Assembly: GCA_052144935.1 (NCBI GenBank)
Contig: JBKQPR010000118.1
Location: 1-46,288 of the forward strand
Source of the DNA: JOPF133 sp052144935
Lineage (GTDB): Bacteria > Acidobacteriota > Terriglobia > Bryobacterales > Bryobacteraceae
DNA length: 46,288 nt
Direction: 5' to 3'
The first letter of the stretch is position 1; every line of letters begins with the position of its first letter. Of the stretch, positions 16,501 to 24,755 are shown piece by piece. A model generated the notes under the pieces. The model had not been told where the DNA came from and ran no database searches. It worked only from the letters and a program-made list of their open reading frames with translations. The position numbers and the translations under genes are program-made.

Positions 16501-18394
16501 CACTGACCGCCAGCACGTTGGCCGTACCCGCCGCCAGGGCGGTGACCACCGCGGTGGCCCCGTTGGACTGGGCCGTATTGGACTGAATGGACACCACCCC
16601 GCCGTTGTTGGACGTCCACGACACGATCCGGTCGGTCACCACGGCCCCGGAAGTGTCCGTCACGGTGGCAGTCAGCGTGATGCTCTGGCCGACGTTCAGG
16701 GTCACGCTGGACCCGGCCACCGCCACCGCTCCCACCGGCAACCGCACCGTGGGGCCACCCCCGCTACTGGTGTACTCCAGGGTGCCCCCCTCGAACTTCT
16801 GGATATATTCGCTAGAGGAGATCGCCGTAACATCGGCCGTGGGCAGTCCCAGCGTGCCCGAAGGGCCGCCCTCGGTCGTATAAAGGTCGAGGATCGGCTC
16901 GATTACTCCGAAAACCTTGCCCTTGTTGGTTCCCGAGGAGATGGAGTAGATCATTCCGCTGGAGAATTGTTGCACCAGGTAGGTAGTCCCCGTGGAAGCT
17001 GTGTCGGGGGAACTGGAAGAGGTCAGCGCAGCCACCGGACGGCCCGGACCGCCGATGCCCCCCAGATTCGTCCATTCCGTGTAGACCGTGCCGCTGACCG
17101 AGAAATTCTGCCCTGTGGGGAGCGCAACGGCGTAGGAAAACAGAGCGTAGCTCTTGTCGAACAGGTCGTAGTAGCAGTCGTTGGCCGGGTCGAAGAACGG
17201 GCACAACTGGTTATCCTCAATCGGATAGCCGGCCGTCGTGGAACCCACCGACGAGTAATAGGAGTACAGCGCCGGATAGATCTGCACCACCCCCTCCTGC
17301 CCGGAATAGGGTGACGTGGGACTGATGGAAACCAGCGCGTAGTGGGTTCCGGTCGCGGCGGCGTCGTTGAACAGTTGCACGTAGCCTGTGAGGCCCAGTT
17401 GGGTCACGGCGCCCACCGGCGGCAGCGTCGTCAACTGATCGAAGCCGTTCCGGTAGTAGGCGGCCAGGAACTGGTTCACCAGGTCCGCGGGCGCGCCGGT
17501 GCCGATCGTGATGTAGTTGCTCAGAGTGATGGTCGCGGTCCCGCTCTTGGTGGGATCGGCCACGCTGGTGGCGGTCACCTTCACGGAAGAGGTCACGCTG
17601 ATGAGCGTCGGCGCGGTATAGACTCCCGTCGAGCTGATCGCGCCCGTGGAGGGGCTGATCGTCCAGGTGACCGCCTGATTGGTTGCATTCGCCACTGTAG
17701 CGGTGAACTGTTGGCTCTGGAGGTTGGTGAGCGAGACGCTGCTGGGCTGGACGGTGACCGAGACGGCGGCGGGGGCGGTGAGCGTGACGGTGGCGTTTCC
17801 GCTTGCGGTGGTGCTGAATGTGCTGGTGGCCGTCACCGTCACCGTCTGGTTGGTGGCGATGCTGGAAGGCGCGGTGTAGAGGCCGGAACTCGCGTTGATG
17901 GTTCCCGTCTGCGGGCTGATGCTCCAGGTAACGCCGGTTTGGCTGACCCCCAGCACCTGGGCCGTGAACTGCTGCGTCTGGCCGGCATTCAGCGACACGC
18001 TGCCGGGCGACACCACTACAGTAACCGTGGGTGGCGTCAGCGTGAACTGCACCGACGCGGACTGCGTCGGGTCGGCCACGCTGGTGGCGCTGGCCGTGAC
18101 CGTTTGGCGGGCCGTCACCACGGACGGAGCCTTGTACGTAATCGTGGTGATCGCGCCACTGGTGGTGGGAGTGCCGACGGCCGCGCCCGATACGCTGGGA
18201 GAGAAGGTAAAGGTGACGGCGGTATTGGCGCTTCCGCTGACCTCGGCGGTGAGTGTGACGGTCTCCCCCCCCGTCACATTATTGGAACTGAGGTTGTCGC
18301 CCAATGTGACGAGCACCTGCCCATGGAGCGCGCCGGCTGCCAGGCAAAGCAGCCCCAAACGCAGGGCCGGGGATGAAAACGGACTGAGACGCAC
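13586..18394 (-). CDS. 1602-residue secreted multidomain protein: Ig-like, LGFP repeats, C39-like pseudo-peptidase, TIGR03437
   Basis: Probably a surface or extracellular protein. The GTG start at 18394 has AGGA five bases upstream and leads straight into a signal peptide (about 1-26, ending LHGQ); the frame is open further upstream but without such a start. Approximate order: Ig-like Big_2 domains (110-290), LGFP-type segments with GGPSGTLGLPTADV and FEGGTLEYT (295-550), another Big_2 (558-648), more LGFP segments with GGPAGALGYPTSDL and GGANGNFGMPTSDQ (650-880), a Big_1 domain (971-1075), a peptidase C39-like region (1085-1250) and TIGR03437 (about 1370-1602). In the C39-like part the expected catalytic Cys position reads GALLTAVAS, with no Cys, so it is probably a binding domain rather than a protease. 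Substrate unknown. Confidence 0.8.
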   Translation of the reverse strand: MRLSPFSSPALRLGLLCLAAGALHGQVLVTLGDNLSSNNVTGGETVTLTAEVSGSANTAVTFTFSPSVSGAAVGTPTTSGAITTITYKAPSVVTARQTVTASATSVADPTQSASVQFTLTPPTVTVVVSPGSVSLNAGQTQQFTAQVLGVSQTGVTWSISPQTGTINASSGLYTAPSSIATNQTVTVTATSTFSTTASGNATVTLTAPAAVSVTVQPSSVSLTNLQSQQFTATVANATNQAVTWTISPSTGAISSTGVYTAPTLISVTSSVKVTATSVADPTKSGTATITLSNYITIGTGAPADLVNQFLAAYYRNGFDQLTTLPPVGAVTQLGLTGYVQLFNDAAATGTHYALVSISPTSPYSGQEGVVQIYPALYSYYSSVGSTTAGYPIEDNQLCPFFDPANDCYYDLFDKSYALFSYAVALPTGQNFSVSGTVYTEWTNLGGIGGPGRPVAALTSSSSPDTASTGTTYLVQQFSSGMIYSISSGTNKGKVFGVIEPILDLYTTEGGPSGTLGLPTADVTAISSSEYIQKFEGGTLEYTSSGGGPTVRLPVGAVAVAGSSVTLNVGQSITLTATVTDTSGAVVTDRIVSWTSNNGGVVSIQSNTAQSNGATAVVTALAAGTANVLAVSEGVQSPKVVVVVTAPCCQIGEGAPTNVQEAFQAALTRNRLTAPVSTPSPATRVGNGYAQIVQPANPAQPAYLLTEADGAATAYLVQGAVLAAYQSLGGPAGALGYPTSDLSAGGTQTFQNTAALGGNPVQLVSGPIYTKWSQLGFETGAAGAPVSGTTAFSTFGANSGVQQGFANGTVDGTIYAATAGPRQGQAYLVAGLILAQFNSLGGANGNFGMPTSDQFVSSGVNEQNFEGGTISYTAGASAATAQATARAPAVVVAPATITAGGTAQAAVFGFANNATVRVSVTGQPAFLVTTANGAYSWNIFIPLTAKSGTTTITAADTESSATASGALTVSGLVDNRVPIAKVQGDNQTGAPGALLPVPLQVALADAAGNPVVGAPIVFQASQGAQVTVVNAVTDSTGKASTSMRLPPAAGIAAVTANSTSIAQAPVTFYARAAAFSLSGFPQLIQAGGTPLGNGTATIAQKGALLTAVASILSFYQNSSALPAPNGTATPAALNQFLLADCAVDPNGNRLCDGYLDNPASGEQIVNLWRAADFTGGVNVTVLAPTLQNIADQVAQGSPLLLSLALTQNGVAAGGTCVSAIGINADGSIAIQDPNPFFGIGNLNNYLNGFALTGGNWMATLRGVVQMAPGTPSATRFMVGALSQPASLMNALAESVQSPAGSCGQPLDLLDAVDSAGDAAPGALVSRLTVCDGIQPLYEVTVGANQAFRAFVTDLAAGGDSTDVSGSSQATYRATRPQLALSLTPEAASFTAAGVVNAASFTAGIAPNGMMAVFGAGLSGSGTGSGTGSGSGVATTLDFDGVTAPVIFASPFQVNALVPASLTNATHTLTVHSAFGTAQQPVPVSAVAPAIFVVSSPNVGALVNPDGTLNGPSNPITAGQTLLVYATGLGAVTTQGQYSVAVNPVTVVLNGQELPVAFAGFAPGFPGVYQINVTIPASTPPGLEGVLALKQGGQTSNTVPVALQ
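14111..14145 (-). repeat. 12-bp tandem repeat in coding sequence
   Basis: GCCGGAACCGGT is repeated about three times in frame, encoding a Gly-Ser-Gly-Thr linker (GSGTGSGTGSGSG) inserted in the TIGR03437 domain of the 1602-residue protein. A slippage-prone stretch whose copy number may differ between strains. Confidence 0.8.
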
Positions 18395-19043
18395 GGGTAT
18401 CCTGCCAGTGTAATATGATGCTAACCCCGCGGGCGAAACCGGAGTTGCGCCGGTTCCACCGGGACCTTGGGGGGCATATTGCCGCGGGCAAATTGCCGCC
18501 GCATCCCGGCCACCAACCCGCCGGACGAGCCGCCCGAGCAGCTTCGAGCGGAAGCGGAGCGGCACAAAGGCGTGCGATCACGCGATACTGAAAATCGCCG
18601 CGGTCACCTCTCGCTGGAGTAGCGGAACTGGCAGACGAACGGACTCAAAACCCAAACGGGCCAGGCACCCACAGGCAAACCTTTGAGGGGGCGCGAGTTT
18701 CCCGATGGCGGCAACCCGGGGCAACCAAGTTTCCCGTTGGAACCGCTACAGAAGCGCTACAGGCCGGCTGCGAATCGCTCCGCCGCGCCAAAATCATCGT
18801 GTGGCGGCAGGATGTCGGCGGTAACGCCGTGGAGGCGTCAGAGGGAGCGCCACACGACACCGGCACTTCGCCAAATGCCGACCACTCACGCCGGCCGGCG
18901 GCCAAGCCCAAGGTTCACTGCTATCGGTAGCGGCCGGGTGAATGAACGGCGCCTGCCACGCGACGTTTGGCTTTGTGGCGCGACCGTGGGCACCGATGGC
19001 AATACGGGACCTGGTGGGCGCCAGGCGCGCAACGTGGGCGCGC
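18395..19043. other. 649-bp gap with no convincing gene
   Basis: Apart from the tRNA-Leu-like segment at 18613-18652, I see no gene. Short frames on both strands (18645-18911 minus; 18683-19102 plus) have no recognisable product and no start signals. The region may hold decayed sequence left by an insertion next to a tRNA gene. Confidence 0.4.
18613..18652 (+). pseudogene. tRNA-Leu(CAA)-like 5' half, apparently truncated
   Basis: The stretch starting GCTGGAGTAGCGGAACTGG, followed by CAGACG and then ACTCAAAA, matches the 5' half of a bacterial tRNA-Leu: acceptor strand, D-arm and a CTCAAAA anticodon loop (anticodon CAA). The 3' side fails. The anticodon stem pairs poorly, and no T-arm (GGTTCGA) or complementary CTCCAGC acceptor strand appears in the next 300 bp. 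It therefore reads as a remnant or tRNA-derived repeat, not a working tRNA. A short TTTGAG at about 18682 could pair with CTCAAA. Confidence 0.35.
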
Positions 19044-20285
19044 CTACACGGCCCGGCGGATGCGTTGCGGGCCGAAGCTTCGCTTGCCCCGGATGCCGCT
19101 GAAGCGCGAGTGCGGCCGCGCGGCCGGAAGTGCTGCCTCGCGCTCCGCATCCTGTATTTCCGCGGCCGTTGCCGTCGAGGCGTGCCGTCGCGTCAGCCGG
19201 ATGGAAAGCGTGCGTTCGATCTTCGCCACCTCGGCGCGCTCGGAACGGCTCGCGAAGGTCGTCGCGGTGCCCAGCGCGCCCGCGCGTCCCGTGCGTCCCA
19301 CGCGGTGGATGAAGTCCTCGGGAACCTGCGGCAGATCGTAATTGACGACCTGCGAGATTCCCTCCACGTGAATGCCGCGGGCGGCCACGTCGGTGGCCAC
19401 CAACACGCGGTAGTAGCCTTCCTGGAAGCCCTTCAACGCCTGGTTTCGCTGGCTCTGGCTGCGGTCGCCGTGAATCGCGGCGGTCTTCCAACCCTCCTGC
19501 GACAGGCGCTTCGACAGCCGTTCGGCGCCGTGCTTGGTGCGCGCAAAGACCAGGAACGATCCCTCTTCGGCGCGCAGCATTTCATTCAGCAGCGCCAGTT
19601 TCCGATCCTGTTCCACTTCATAGAACTCGAGCGTCACCTGTTCGCAAGGCTTGGTGATGGACCCGATCTCGATGCGCACCGGGTTGCGCACCTGCGTTTC
19701 CACCAAGCGCTTGACCGAAGATTCGATGGTGGCTGAGAAGAACAGGGTTTGCCGGTCGGCGGGGGTGGCCGCCATGATTCGCTTGACGGTGGGGAGGAAG
19801 CCCATGTCCAACATGCGGTCGGCTTCATCCAGGATCAGCATGCGCACGTGGCTCAGGTCGATCAACTGGCGGCTGAGAAAATCGTACAGGCGGCCGGGCG
19901 TGGCGATCACCACCTGGGCGCCATGGCGAATGGCTTTGAGCTGGGTGTTCTCGTTGAGGCCGCCTACCGCCACGGCGGCGTGGATGCCCGTCCCGCGAGC
20001 CATTTTCAGAAAGACCTCGTGAATCTGCAGCGCCAGTTCCCGGGTGGGGCTGAGGACCAGGGCGCGGATGCCCCGGCACGCGGGTTCGGCGGAGAGCAAC
20101 TGGAGCACCGGAACGACGAAGGCCAGAGTTTTCCCGGTGCCGGTTTGCGCCGTGGCGACCACGTCGCGGCCGGCCAGCGCCGGCTCGATGGCCTGGCTCT
20201 GAACGGGGGTCGGCTGGGTGAAGCCGTTTTTCAAGAGATTGGTTTGTAAGTGAGTGGAGAGTGGTAATTCAGAGAAAGTTTTCAT
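19044..20285 (-). CDS. DEAD-box ATP-dependent RNA helicase (RhlE-like)
   Basis: Cytoplasmic RNA helicase, likely acting in ribosome assembly or RNA turnover. The 413-residue product has the Q motif (GFTQPTPVQSQAI, 21-33), motif I ATAQTGTGKT (44-53), motif Ia PTRELA (80-85), TPGRL (129-133), DEAD (153-156), SAT (184-186), and in the second RecA domain ATDVAARGI and HRVGRTGR. The C-terminal tail (last ~50 residues) is short, basic and arginine-rich, as in RhlE-type proteins. The start codon has no clear Shine-Dalgarno. It appears to be transcribed alone: an unassigned gap follows and non-coding DNA precedes it. The exact subfamily (RhlE versus SrmB/DeaD) is inferred. Confidence 0.93.
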   Translation of the reverse strand: MKTFSELPLSTHLQTNLLKNGFTQPTPVQSQAIEPALAGRDVVATAQTGTGKTLAFVVPVLQLLSAEPACRGIRALVLSPTRELALQIHEVFLKMARGTGIHAAVAVGGLNENTQLKAIRHGAQVVIATPGRLYDFLSRQLIDLSHVRMLILDEADRMLDMGFLPTVKRIMAATPADRQTLFFSATIESSVKRLVETQVRNPVRIEIGSITKPCEQVTLEFYEVEQDRKLALLNEMLRAEEGSFLVFARTKHGAERLSKRLSQEGWKTAAIHGDRSQSQRNQALKGFQEGYYRVLVATDVAARGIHVEGISQVVNYDLPQVPEDFIHRVGRTGRAGALGTATTFASRSERAEVAKIERTLSIRLTRRHASTATAAEIQDAEREAALPAARPHSRFSGIRGKRSFGPQRIRRAV

Positions 20286-20653
20286 TTAGCGTTTTTCAGA
20301 AGGGAATCGGCCAGCCGGCTACCAGTGAAGGAAGGTGGGAGTGCGGATTTACTTCAACAGCCTCAGCATAGCACACAAGGGGTGGGGCATGCAGCCCACG
20401 GGTGATTGCCCGTCGCCGCCGCCTTTTTCTTCTTCCCCCAGCGTTGCCCAGCCGCCTTCTACGCCACCCCGCGCCGTTCGATCAGCGGTAGCGGGGGCGA
20501 CTCGGGGGCCGACACGAGTATCGGAAACTTGCCCCGCGAAGCGCGGACCTCTTCCCAGGACTGTTAAACCGGCTTCTGTTCACCGCCGATGTCGAATGCC
20601 GGAGCTTTGCCCAGATGGACAGAACTCTTCATTTTTCCGGATGCCACAAACTT
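20286..20653. other. 368-bp gap, no gene seen
   Basis: Lies between the divergently ended rhamnogalacturonan-lyase-like remnant and the helicase start. Contains several short GC hairpins (for example around 20536-20550 on the minus strand) but no T-tailed terminator, RNA gene or reading frame I can support. Confidence 0.4.
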
Positions 20654-21395
20654 TCAATAATGCGTGTGGTTGGCGATCGAGTCGCGCCGCACGGTCTTGG
20701 GCGTCACCCCGCGGTAGCCGTATACCCGCAGCACGGTGCGGTCGCAGGTGACCACCTGCTCGGCGCCGTTGCCAGGAAATCGAACATGTGGTAAACCGGC
20801 TCTTCAAAGTACTGCGTGGCGCGCCCGTCGTATTCCAGTTTGAAGCGGCACCAGAATAATTCCTTGCGGCCGTCGCCGTACCAATCGCCGCGCACGAAGT
20901 TCGGATTGCCGTTCAGCGGGTTGCGCGGCCATTTCGATAGCAGCTTGCCCTTGCTGTCGAACCAGTAAAGCTGCGCCCCCAATCCGCCGCCGCCGCGCGT
21001 GCCGTAGGTGGGGCCGTTGGCCACCACCTGCGGGGCGGTCATGCCCTTCAAAATGTAGCCCGCGGTGATCTGCTGGGCGTGGTCGGCCATGTTGTGCCAC
21101 AGCATCTCCCCGGTCTGCGCGTTGTAGGCCAGCGCCCCCACGTCGCTCTGTCCGGTAAGCAGATCCAGTTTGCCATCGCCGTTGATGTCCAGGAACTCCA
21201 TGGCGTCCATGTGATCGTAGTCGTCGAAGTAGCGGTAGTTGTTCCACACCGTGCCGCCCTTCGAGTCCAGGCAAAGATGGCTCACCAGCACCTCGTCGAT
21301 GCCGTCGCCATTCACATCCACCGGGTAGAGATAGTGGCCGAAGAAATGAGAACCGTGCCCGGCGGTTGATGCACGGGAGAGGCGCTCATGGTAAG

Positions 21396-21422
21396 GAGGG
21401 CGAGGGCGAGGGCGAGGGCGAG
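21396..21422 (-). repeat. hexanucleotide tandem repeat
   Basis: GAGGGC repeated about 4.5 times on the plus strand; on the minus strand it encodes alternating Ala-Leu in the signal peptide of the broken lyase gene. Repeat-number changes here keep the frame (6 bp). Confidence 0.85.
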
Positions 21423-21428
21423 GTAAGA

Positions 21429-21466
21429 CCGCTCCCTGACGGGGCGCCCTCTGGGCCCGGCTCGGT
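21429..21466 (-). repeat. composite repeat: 18-bp core nested in a GAGCC...GAGCGG repeat
   Basis: On the minus strand CGAGCC is followed by the inverse of the 18-bp core (21441-21458, one mismatch: GGGGCGCCCTCTGGGCCC on plus) and then GTCAGGGAGCGGTC. The flanks match the repeat at 19-41, so one repeat family seems to have landed in another. Confidence 0.55.
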
Positions 21467-21478
21467 AAGTCATGGTAG

Positions 21479-23128
21479 TTACTCCACCTTATAAGGAAAC
21501 TGAAATACCGGATCGATATCCACTGGAATGCCTACGGTGCCCGCCAGCACGCTCCTTAATTCCGGAGGATACTTGCCGTACCTGGCGAACCAGGCTTCGG
21601 CCCGCTCGCGATCTCCGGTGGCTTCCGTCTCCAGAAGCTCGCGGTCCAGCCGTTCCAGCGCGGCGGGCATGGCCGCATAGTCGATGGCGTAGCGGCCGTT
21701 CACCAGCGCCACCGCCTTCTGCTCCACCAGGTAGTTGAACTCCATGGTCTCCGCGCGCCCATGGGCTTCTCCCGCGCCGAATCGCAGCGTGCGGAAGAGG
21801 TCGGCCACGTACGAGGCGTAAAACTCCGGCATGCGTTCGGCGGGCATCGCGCCATGCTCCGTCAGCCACTTCAGCGCGAACATGCCGGTTACGTCGGCCT
21901 TGGCTTCTTCCAGTCCCGAGTAAGCCGGGCCGATCGCCTCGTTAATGTCCACTTGCTTGCCGCTGGTCCGCGCGAGGTTGGGGCCGAGCTCGTGCGAGAT
22001 CTCGTGCATCAAGGTCCCCAGGAAATAGCCTTCCGCGGATGCCAGCGCGGCTTGCGCCGGATCCATCACCTGGCGCGCCACCGGCAGAACGATCTGGCTC
22101 ACGCGCGCATCCATGAAGTTTTTGAAGAAGATCTTCTTCGACCCCTTCTCCTGGTGAATGCGCGGATCGTTGGGCAGATTGTCCGCCACCGCCTGGTAGC
22201 CATGCAGCAGGTCGCCCGCGCGAAACGGAGCATCCATCACCTCCAGCGGCGTCAGGTGGCCCCGTTTCGAGGGCTTGTCCGCCGCGCTCAAAGGCAGAGC
22301 CTCCTGGATGTCCGGCACATACTTCTGGTACACCGCCAGCTTGCGGCTCTCCTCTTCGTTGCGGATCAGGACCGCGGCGCCGTAAGAAGTCTTCACACCT
22401 AACAGGTCGTCCAGGTAAGTTTCGTAGGGCGCGAAGATGATATCGAACTTAGGGTCTTTCAGCTCCAGCCAGGCGAGATCGCTCTTGTAATAATCGTCGC
22501 TCAGCAAGGCGTCCGCGCGCAGCCGCAGAAAGCCGGCAAAGGCTGCGTCGGGACTAAGTGCCGCGGCGTCGCGCAGGTCCTGGGCCATTGGTTCGAGAAA
22601 CCGCCGGTACTCCACATGGTAAGGCACGCCGGTCAGACGTCCGTTCTGCCGTTTCACCACGGTGTAAGGGTCATAAATCGCGGACTTATCTTGGGGATGT
22701 TGAGCCACATACTGTTCGATCTCGCGGCGTTTCAGATCGTGCGGATACAGCTCATGCCCGGGCGGCATAGGCATCTCGCCGATAAACGGGTGGTTATCGT
22801 CCAGCAGATCCCAGCGGCAGCCCATAATTCGCAGCAAGCTCTTGATGGTGGTGTCCTGGGTGGTCTTATATATGGTGAAGCCGCCCAAATCGCTCTGCCG
22901 CCAGAAAATGTCGTCCAGCAGCAACGAAGCGTCCACTAACTTGTCTACCAGCTTGCGCTCGCGCACTGAGAGGCCCGCCGAGTGGAACGGCATCTCGATT
23001 TGCTTCCAGCGCGCCAGACGCTCGACTTCGTTGTGGATGGGTCGCCCGCCCGCGTTGGTCTGCGCGCCGAGCCATGCCGCGGCCCCCGCTAACGTCAAAC
23101 AGAGAAAGGCTCGTACGCGAAGTGCCAT
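21479..23128 (-). CDS. secreted zinc metallopeptidase, M49 (dipeptidyl peptidase III)-like
   Basis: Probable exported zinc-dependent peptidase. A signal peptide (about 1-22, ending WLGAQ) precedes a 527-residue body. The zinc-binding core is HEISH (375-379) with the downstream EEAKAD (407-412), which corresponds to the M49 pattern of two metal-binding segments about 30-55 residues apart; typical M49 peptidases have HELLGH, so this is the shorter HEXXH variant found in M49-like bacterial proteins. GPAYSGLEEAKADVTGM is the best conserved stretch. The ATG at 23128 starts directly at the signal peptide. Substrate is unknown. The broken lyase gene follows after five bases, suggesting both once formed an operon. 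Confidence 0.8.
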   Translation of the reverse strand: MALRVRAFLCLTLAGAAAWLGAQTNAGGRPIHNEVERLARWKQIEMPFHSAGLSVRERKLVDKLVDASLLLDDIFWRQSDLGGFTIYKTTQDTTIKSLLRIMGCRWDLLDDNHPFIGEMPMPPGHELYPHDLKRREIEQYVAQHPQDKSAIYDPYTVVKRQNGRLTGVPYHVEYRRFLEPMAQDLRDAAALSPDAAFAGFLRLRADALLSDDYYKSDLAWLELKDPKFDIIFAPYETYLDDLLGVKTSYGAAVLIRNEEESRKLAVYQKYVPDIQEALPLSAADKPSKRGHLTPLEVMDAPFRAGDLLHGYQAVADNLPNDPRIHQEKGSKKIFFKNFMDARVSQIVLPVARQVMDPAQAALASAEGYFLGTLMHEISHELGPNLARTSGKQVDINEAIGPAYSGLEEAKADVTGMFALKWLTEHGAMPAERMPEFYASYVADLFRTLRFGAGEAHGRAETMEFNYLVEQKAVALVNGRYAIDYAAMPAALERLDRELLETEATGDRERAEAWFARYGKYPPELRSVLAGTVGIPVDIDPVFQFPYKVE

Positions 23129-23233
23129 GGGCCTGATTCGTGTCCGAGTATATCAGGTCGCTGAAGGGCGTTGGCAGGCGAAGTTGCCCAATGCCACTTA
23201 CTTTGCGTGCCGGATTGTCAATTTGTGCAAATC

Positions 23234-23390
23234 GTGGGGCAGGCAACCCTGGCAGGCAACCCTGGCCGCCGCCGGGCCCAGAGGGCACCCCCAGCCGGCG
23301 CTGGCCGCTTGCGAGGATTTGAGCCTGCCCTGAAAGAGCCGCCTGGGGGTGCCCTTTGGTCCCGGCTGCAGGCAGGATTGCCTGCCCCAC
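23234..23390. repeat. 157-bp nested palindromic repeat in the 23129-23600 gap
   Basis: Outer arms: GTGGGGCAGGCAACCCTGGC (23234-23253) and its imperfect complement (23371-23390), 18 of 20 matching. Inner arms are two opposed copies of the 18-bp core: an exact one (23274-23291, minus strand GGGGTGCCCTCTGGGCCC) and a variant (23346-23363). GGCAGGCAACCCT is also tandemly duplicated on the left. No coding capacity; it sits between the divergent peptidase and 374-residue protein genes. I see no other feature in this 472-bp gap. Confidence 0.75.
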
Positions 23391-23600
23391 CACAAGGAAT
23401 GCAGAATCCTGCTGCGGGCAAAGCAGGCGGCATTGGGCGAAGGCGCATGCCACACCTTGCCCCGCCGGATGTCGATCGGGCGGAGTGGGGCACTTTCGCC
23501 CGCCAACCATGCGTAAACATCCGCGCAGCGCGGCTGGATGCGAAGAAGTTTACACTCCCCATTCGCGCCGGCCCCACTCCTGGCGTAAGATGAAATTGCC

Positions 23601-24725
23601 ATGGGCCGAGTTGCGATAGCGCTGTTATGCGCGGGGGTTGCCTGCGCACAGGTTATCCTCGACCCGGCGAAGATCCCGGCCGGTTTCAAGCGCTTCGCCA
23701 TCCCGCCGGGCGCCGCACCGCTGCGCTGCGATCCGTCCTACATACGCCCAGTGCTGAATTTCAGCTTCCGCTTTCAAGCCGGCTATATGGTGCGCGTGCC
23801 CATGGACCAATATCAGGGGCCGGGCCACACCTGGGTCATCATCGAGCGCATCACCCCCGAAGGCGATCCCGCCAGGGCAGTCTATCTGGGCGACAAGTTT
23901 CTGCTGCCCGACGTCCCCAAGACCACCATTGAACTGCCGGTGGTCGGCGGGTACCTGCTGGGAGAGGGCCGCTACCACGTGGAGTGGATGATGTTGGACG
24001 ACCGGGGACGCGTGGCGGTGAAGGAATGGACGCTCGAAGCCGAGCGGACCTATGCTAACCGCAACGTCAAGATCGCTATGCCACCCGGCACGGTGGCGGA
24101 ATTCTCCCTGCGCGGCGCGGCGGCCGCGCACCCGTCCGACGATGCGGCGGCCATCCGCCTCACCGTACTTCTGGACGCCGCTCCCATGTCGTCTCGGCGC
24201 ATGCGTTTGCGCGCCAACGACCGCATCATGCTGCTGGGCGGCCTCTCGGCGCTGCTGGAACGCGTTCCCACCAGGTCCGTGCGGCTGGTGGTGTTCAACC
24301 TCGACCAGCAGAAGGAACTGTACCACAGCGCCAACTTCACCCTCAACGACCTGGAGAGCGTGGGCCGGGTGATCAACCAGACGGAGTTGGGGCTGGTGGA
24401 TTACCACATCCTGCAACACCCCAAAGGGCACCTGGACTTCCTGGCCGGATTGATGAATCGGGAGGTGCGCGAGACCGAGCCATCCGACGTGGTTCTGCTC
24501 CTGGGACCGCGGCCGCATTTCACGGACAGGGTTCCCTCCCAGGCGCTGGAGAAGATCGGCGGATCGCCGCGCTTTCTGTATCTGCAATACCAGCCCTTCC
24601 TGCACGCCACCTCGGAGCTGCCCGACACCATCCGCCAGGCGGTGAAGAGCATGCGGGGCAAGACGCTGGTTGTCCGCACGCCGGCGGATTTCGCCAAGGG
24701 AATCGATCTGGTGGAACGGAAGTGA
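23601..24725 (+). CDS. secreted protein of unknown function (374 residues)
   Basis: Not assigned to a named family. A short signal peptide (about 1-17, ending GVACAQ) precedes a globular protein with no membrane segment. The middle part (about 165-330) alternates hydrophobic strands and helices (RLTVLLDAAP, RLVVFNLDQQKELY, SDVVLLLGPRP), a pattern reminiscent of a von Willebrand A-like fold, but no MIDAS motif (DxSxS) is present. The C-terminal LYLQYQPFL...LPDTIRQAVKSMRGKTLVVRTPADFAKGI reads as a conserved functional surface. There is no clear Shine-Dalgarno before the ATG. It is 30 bp upstream of the toxin-antitoxin pair but likely unrelated. Confidence 0.7.
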   Translation: MGRVAIALLCAGVACAQVILDPAKIPAGFKRFAIPPGAAPLRCDPSYIRPVLNFSFRFQAGYMVRVPMDQYQGPGHTWVIIERITPEGDPARAVYLGDKFLLPDVPKTTIELPVVGGYLLGEGRYHVEWMMLDDRGRVAVKEWTLEAERTYANRNVKIAMPPGTVAEFSLRGAAAAHPSDDAAAIRLTVLLDAAPMSSRRMRLRANDRIMLLGGLSALLERVPTRSVRLVVFNLDQQKELYHSANFTLNDLESVGRVINQTELGLVDYHILQHPKGHLDFLAGLMNREVRETEPSDVVLLLGPRPHFTDRVPSQALEKIGGSPRFLYLQYQPFLHATSELPDTIRQAVKSMRGKTLVVRTPADFAKGIDLVERK

Positions 24726-24755
24726 GAAAGCAAGGAATCAGGAGACGGTCGGCCT

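Larger units (their letters stand above)
20654..21473 (-). pseudogene. broken rhamnogalacturonan-lyase-like (PL11-type, FG-GAP) secreted protein gene
   Basis: Remnant of a secreted polysaccharide lyase. It opens with an ATG at 21473, five bases after the peptidase stop, and a signal-like peptide (SYLALALALALLTMSAS) that stops at 21312. In another frame, from about 21400, the C-terminal beta-propeller continues: GHGSHFFGHYLYPVDVNGDG, then DYDHMDAMEFLDINGDG and QLYWFDSKGKLL, resembling PL11 lyases. A missing base near 20777 then shifts the frame again; downstream the matching frame reads GNGAEQVVTCDRTVLRVYGY and ends in HTHY at a TGA (20654-20656). So the gene has lost its middle and carries at least one frameshift. 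Assignment to PL11 is from motif memory. Confidence 0.7.

Noticed and set aside
18613..18652. A functional tRNA-Leu gene.
   Set aside because: The T-arm and 3' acceptor strand are missing and the anticodon stem pairs poorly.
23234..23390. CRISPR array.
   Set aside because: The repeats are opposed palindromes of unequal spacing without uniform spacers, and no cas gene is near.
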